NCBI GenBank assembly: GCA_964356335.1
Contig: CAYHHI010000013.1
Location: forward strand, 5,108-69,107
DNA from: CAYHHI01 sp964356335
Lineage (GTDB): Bacteria > Arandabacterota > Arandabacteria > Arandabacterales > Arandabacteraceae
Direction of reading: 5' to 3'
Length of the DNA stretch: 64,000 nt
Made by a program: the position numbers and the translations under genes. Below, one piece after another: positions 61,553 through 64,000 of the stretch; the stretch's first letter is position 1; each line of letters starts with the position of its first letter. The notes under the pieces are model-generated. The model searched no databases, was not told the origin of the DNA, and saw only the letters and a program-made list of their open reading frames with translations.

Positions 61553-64000
61553 TCAACCTCTCACAACCTCACCAAAAGGAGAATAGAGGACGCCCTCTTT
61601 CTCCAGGTAAAGGCCCTTTCTTATCACCTTGAAGGGTTTAGCCGCTTGCCTCAGGACTCGCTCAATTATCTTTTCGGGCGCCCCCCCGTCAAGCTTCAAT
61701 CTCGCCAAAAGCTCCAGGTAACCCTCACCACCAGCCAACCCTTGCTCGATCTTTAAGAGGCCTGCCTCAGAGAAAGCATGCCTCATGGAATCCCCAAGAG
61801 CAAGCACTGTTTGAGGGTCGCATTCCCAGACAAGGACCCTGTATTCCGCAGCATTGAGAAACGCCACCAGCGAAGGGCCCTGGGCCGGGACAATCCGGGC
61901 CTCCAGTGCTTTCAAGCCAGTTGGAAAGCCGGAATTCAATAACTCAAGCCAGCCCTCGTCTGGCTTCCTCCAGACTGATATATCCAGGTATTCAGACTCC
62001 CCGACGACGCCGAGGGGTAACGGCGGGCCGAAGGACATGCGCGGATGCGGCGAGAACCCCTGCGAATAGGACACCGGCAACCGCGCCCGCCTCAAGCCCC
62101 GCTGGATGCACCTCGTGACATCGAGGTGTGATGTGAATCTCATCTCATCCGCCTTGGCGTACTTCACTCTCACGCGCATGAGGGCATGAAATGCTCTGGA
62201 TCTGCCGCCAGATGGGAACTTCTCCTGTGTCAGATTCTCGGGGGCCGCACCCCTCACTGCCTCAGGCACTCGCGCACCATCAAGCGGTCGAGCACTGGCC
62301 GGCCCCGGACACGCGCCGCAACCGCTGCAGGCACCCTCCCTGCAGTCCGGCGTGAGCTGGCCCGCGACGGCTCTCCGCGCCTCCTCAACCAAGAAAGCCG
62401 TGGAGACTCCGCCGTCAATGTAATCCCATGGAAGCGCCTCACCGACCGGCCGTCGCTGGACTGCTCCGGGAATCTCGATGGCTTCAGCCTGGAAGCACTT
62501 GACCCACAGATTGAAATCAAAGCGATCTGTCCAGCCGTCGAAACGCGCCCCAGCCTGCCATGCACTCAAGATCGAGCGGCCCGATTTGTTCGTGCCCCGG
62601 GCAAGCATCCCTTCCACCAGAGACATGTAAGGATCCCGCCATTTGAGCTTTATCCGGTCATCGGGCAGACTCTTCCTTACCAGATTGATCTTTCTCAGGA
62701 CCTCCTCGGGAAGGGCCTGGGCTTCCCACTGGAAAGGCGTTCGCGGCCGGGGAACAAAGGGTGACAGGGAAACCGTGACGTGCCTGCGCTTGCCGAAGAC
62801 CCTGCAGATCGAGCCGACCGATTTAGCCATCTTGACGAGCCCGTCAATATCGCCGTCGTCCTCTCCCGGCAGGCCGAGCATGAAATAGAGTTTCACCGAA
62901 TCCCAGCCGCCCTTGAAAGCCGTCTCGATTGTGGCATAGAGGTCGTTCTCTTTAACATCCTTATTGACAGACCTGCGCAACCTTTCACTGCCAGCCTCAG
63001 GCGCGAAAGTGAGACCGGTCCTCCTTGTGGTGCTTATTATCCTTGCGATCTCCTGAGAAAAGGTGCCCGGGCGCATCGAAGGAAGCGAGATCGAAACGTC
63101 GCCACTGGCGAAGACTTGAGCGAGCCTCGCCACAAGGTTCTCAAGCCAACAATAGTCGGATGTGGAGAGCGAAACCAGGGAAACCTCTTCCCAACCACTT
63201 GCATTTATTCCTGACTCCGCGAGGCGCACAATGGAGTCGACGCTTCGTTCTCTCACCGGTCGCGTCAACATCCCGGCGGAGCAGAACCGGCACCCGCGCG
63301 TGCAACCGCGCATGATCTCAAGGGTGAGCCTGTCATGCGTTATGGGTATGATGGGAACTATCGGAGGCAGCGGGAAATCCTCTTCTCTCAGCACAGGCTC
63401 GAGTCGCCTTGAGATCCTGATGTCCTCGCGGCGAGTCATGTGAACCATCGGGACATAGATGCCGCTTATCTCTGCCAGCATTTCAAGTTTCCTGGCCCGC
63501 GAGACACCTCGAGTCTTGGCCCGAGCCATCTTATCCCCTATCTCGATCGAAACGGCCTCCCCATCACCCACGACGAAGGCATCGATAAAATCCGACATGG
63601 GCTCGGGATTGAAGACGCATGGGCCCCCTGCTATCACCAACGGATCGCAGTCCTGCCTGCGGGAGGCGAAAACCGGGATTCCGGCAAGGTCGAGCATGTT
63701 AAGGATATTGGTGTACTGGAGCTCATGCTGGAGCGAGAAACCCACGACGTCAAACTGCCTGGCAGGGATACCCGTGCCGATGCCATAGAGGGCTATGCCC
63801 TCGGTCCTCATGAATTCCTCCATGTCGGCCCAGGGCGCGAAGGCGAGATCAGCTTGATAGTCGGGGTGCCTATTGATCACGTGATAGAGAATCCGAAGCC
63901 CAAGATTCGACATCCCTATCTCATAAAGGTCGGGGAAGCAGAGCAGGAATTTCACGCGACCGCCTGCGTCACGGCGGAGATTTGTCTCATGGTCAAGATA
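61553..64000 (-). CDS. TIGR03960/TIGR03936 radical-SAM fusion protein (partial, start beyond right edge)
   Basis: The reading frame stays open to the right edge; its first visible residues, YLDHETNLRRDAGGRVKF, match the family and there is no need to start at GTG 63955. At least 816 codons. It has a B12-binding-like N-terminal part, a radical SAM core with CTRGCRFC and LTFAPEAGSERLRRSVNKDV, and a C-terminal DUF2344/TIGR03936 domain (VRVKYAKADEMRFTSHLDVT). Function unknown; a tRNA or RNA modification role has been inferred from its constant place beside rng. It has an extra Cys-rich linker (CREGACSGCGACPG). Confidence 0.9.
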   Translation of the reverse strand, partial: YLDHETNLRRDAGGRVKFLLCFPDLYEIGMSNLGLRILYHVINRHPDYQADLAFAPWADMEEFMRTEGIALYGIGTGIPARQFDVVGFSLQHELQYTNILNMLDLAGIPVFASRRQDCDPLVIAGGPCVFNPEPMSDFIDAFVVGDGEAVSIEIGDKMARAKTRGVSRARKLEMLAEISGIYVPMVHMTRREDIRISRRLEPVLREEDFPLPPIVPIIPITHDRLTLEIMRGCTRGCRFCSAGMLTRPVRERSVDSIVRLAESGINASGWEEVSLVSLSTSDYCWLENLVARLAQVFASGDVSISLPSMRPGTFSQEIARIISTTRRTGLTFAPEAGSERLRRSVNKDVKENDLYATIETAFKGGWDSVKLYFMLGLPGEDDGDIDGLVKMAKSVGSICRVFGKRRHVTVSLSPFVPRPRTPFQWEAQALPEEVLRKINLVRKSLPDDRIKLKWRDPYMSLVEGMLARGTNKSGRSILSAWQAGARFDGWTDRFDFNLWVKCFQAEAIEIPGAVQRRPVGEALPWDYIDGGVSTAFLVEEARRAVAGQLTPDCREGACSGCGACPGPASARPLDGARVPEAVRGAAPENLTQEKFPSGGRSRAFHALMRVRVKYAKADEMRFTSHLDVTRCIQRGLRRARLPVSYSQGFSPHPRMSFGPPLPLGVVGESEYLDISVWRKPDEGWLELLNSGFPTGLKALEARIVPAQGPSLVAFLNAAEYRVLVWECDPQTVLALGDSMRHAFSEAGLLKIEQGLAGGEGYLELLARLKLDGGAPEKIIERVLRQAAKPFKVIRKGLYLEKEGVLYSPFGEVVRG

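Noticed and set aside
1..64000. CRISPR arrays, IS elements or prophage
   Set aside because: No regularly spaced repeats, transposase or phage genes were seen; gene order is that of a conserved chromosome.

Overview
The window looks like chromosome of an uncultured Gram-negative (diderm) bacterium of the FCB superphylum or a near relative. The evidence is a SprA-type outer-membrane translocon of the type IX secretion system, a Kdo/LPS pathway (kdsA, kdsB, kdsC, kdsD, an LpxL-type acyltransferase, lptB/C/F/G), a class I two-subunit fumarase, a pyruvoyl arginine decarboxylase, HPr kinase with HPr and enzyme I, and a fused TIGR03960/TIGR03936 radical-SAM protein. By eye the DNA is moderately GC-rich and almost fully coding. 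I see no tRNA, rRNA, IS element or CRISPR array. The phylum cannot be named from the sequence alone.

Layout. 1-9.1 kb (all minus): partial moeA, an AmmeMemoRadiSam-type radical SAM enzyme and a DUF362 protein, both with Tat-like leaders, a sigma-70-family sigma factor, a large TPR-GAF-AAA-Fis sigma-54 activator with a small secreted protein upstream, and a TraR/DksA zinc-finger protein with a histone-H1-like tail. 9.1-13.7 kb: a decayed K+-transporter fragment, pyruvoyl arginine decarboxylase, asnS and an Na/Pi cotransporter. 13.9-16.7 kb (plus): two membrane-linked proteins (TPR; DUF4388). 16.8-31.1 kb (minus): the conserved rimP-nusA-ylxR-infB-DUF503-rbfA-nrnA-truB-ribF-rpsO-pnp-M16 series, followed by a Cys-rich protein, dut, a polysaccharide deacetylase and a UbiA prenyltransferase. 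31.2-36.8 kb: sprA, divergent from lptF-lptG (37.0-39.4 kb). 39.5-52.1 kb (minus): ahcY, metK, a sugar nucleotidyltransferase, PGI/PMI, ptsI, ptsH, hprK, hpf, lipA, rpoN, lptB, lptC and an LpxL-type gene. 52.2-58.5 kb: kdsD, kdsC, kdsA, pyrG, kdsB and the fumarase subunits. 58.5-64 kb: an MBL hydrolase, rpmA, rplU, an RNase G/E and the partial radical-SAM gene.

Regulation is the most interesting thread. rpoN, a sigma-54 activator, and three promoter-like sites with the exact GGCAC-N5-TTGC core all lie here. Those sites precede the sigma-70-family gene, the Na/Pi transporter and sprA. The arrangement suggests a sigma-54 circuit that controls a second sigma factor and the T9SS outer-membrane channel. 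Start codons were often moved to internal GTG/TTG/CTG/ATG codons because of Shine-Dalgarno sequences and stop/start overlaps; these choices are stated per gene.
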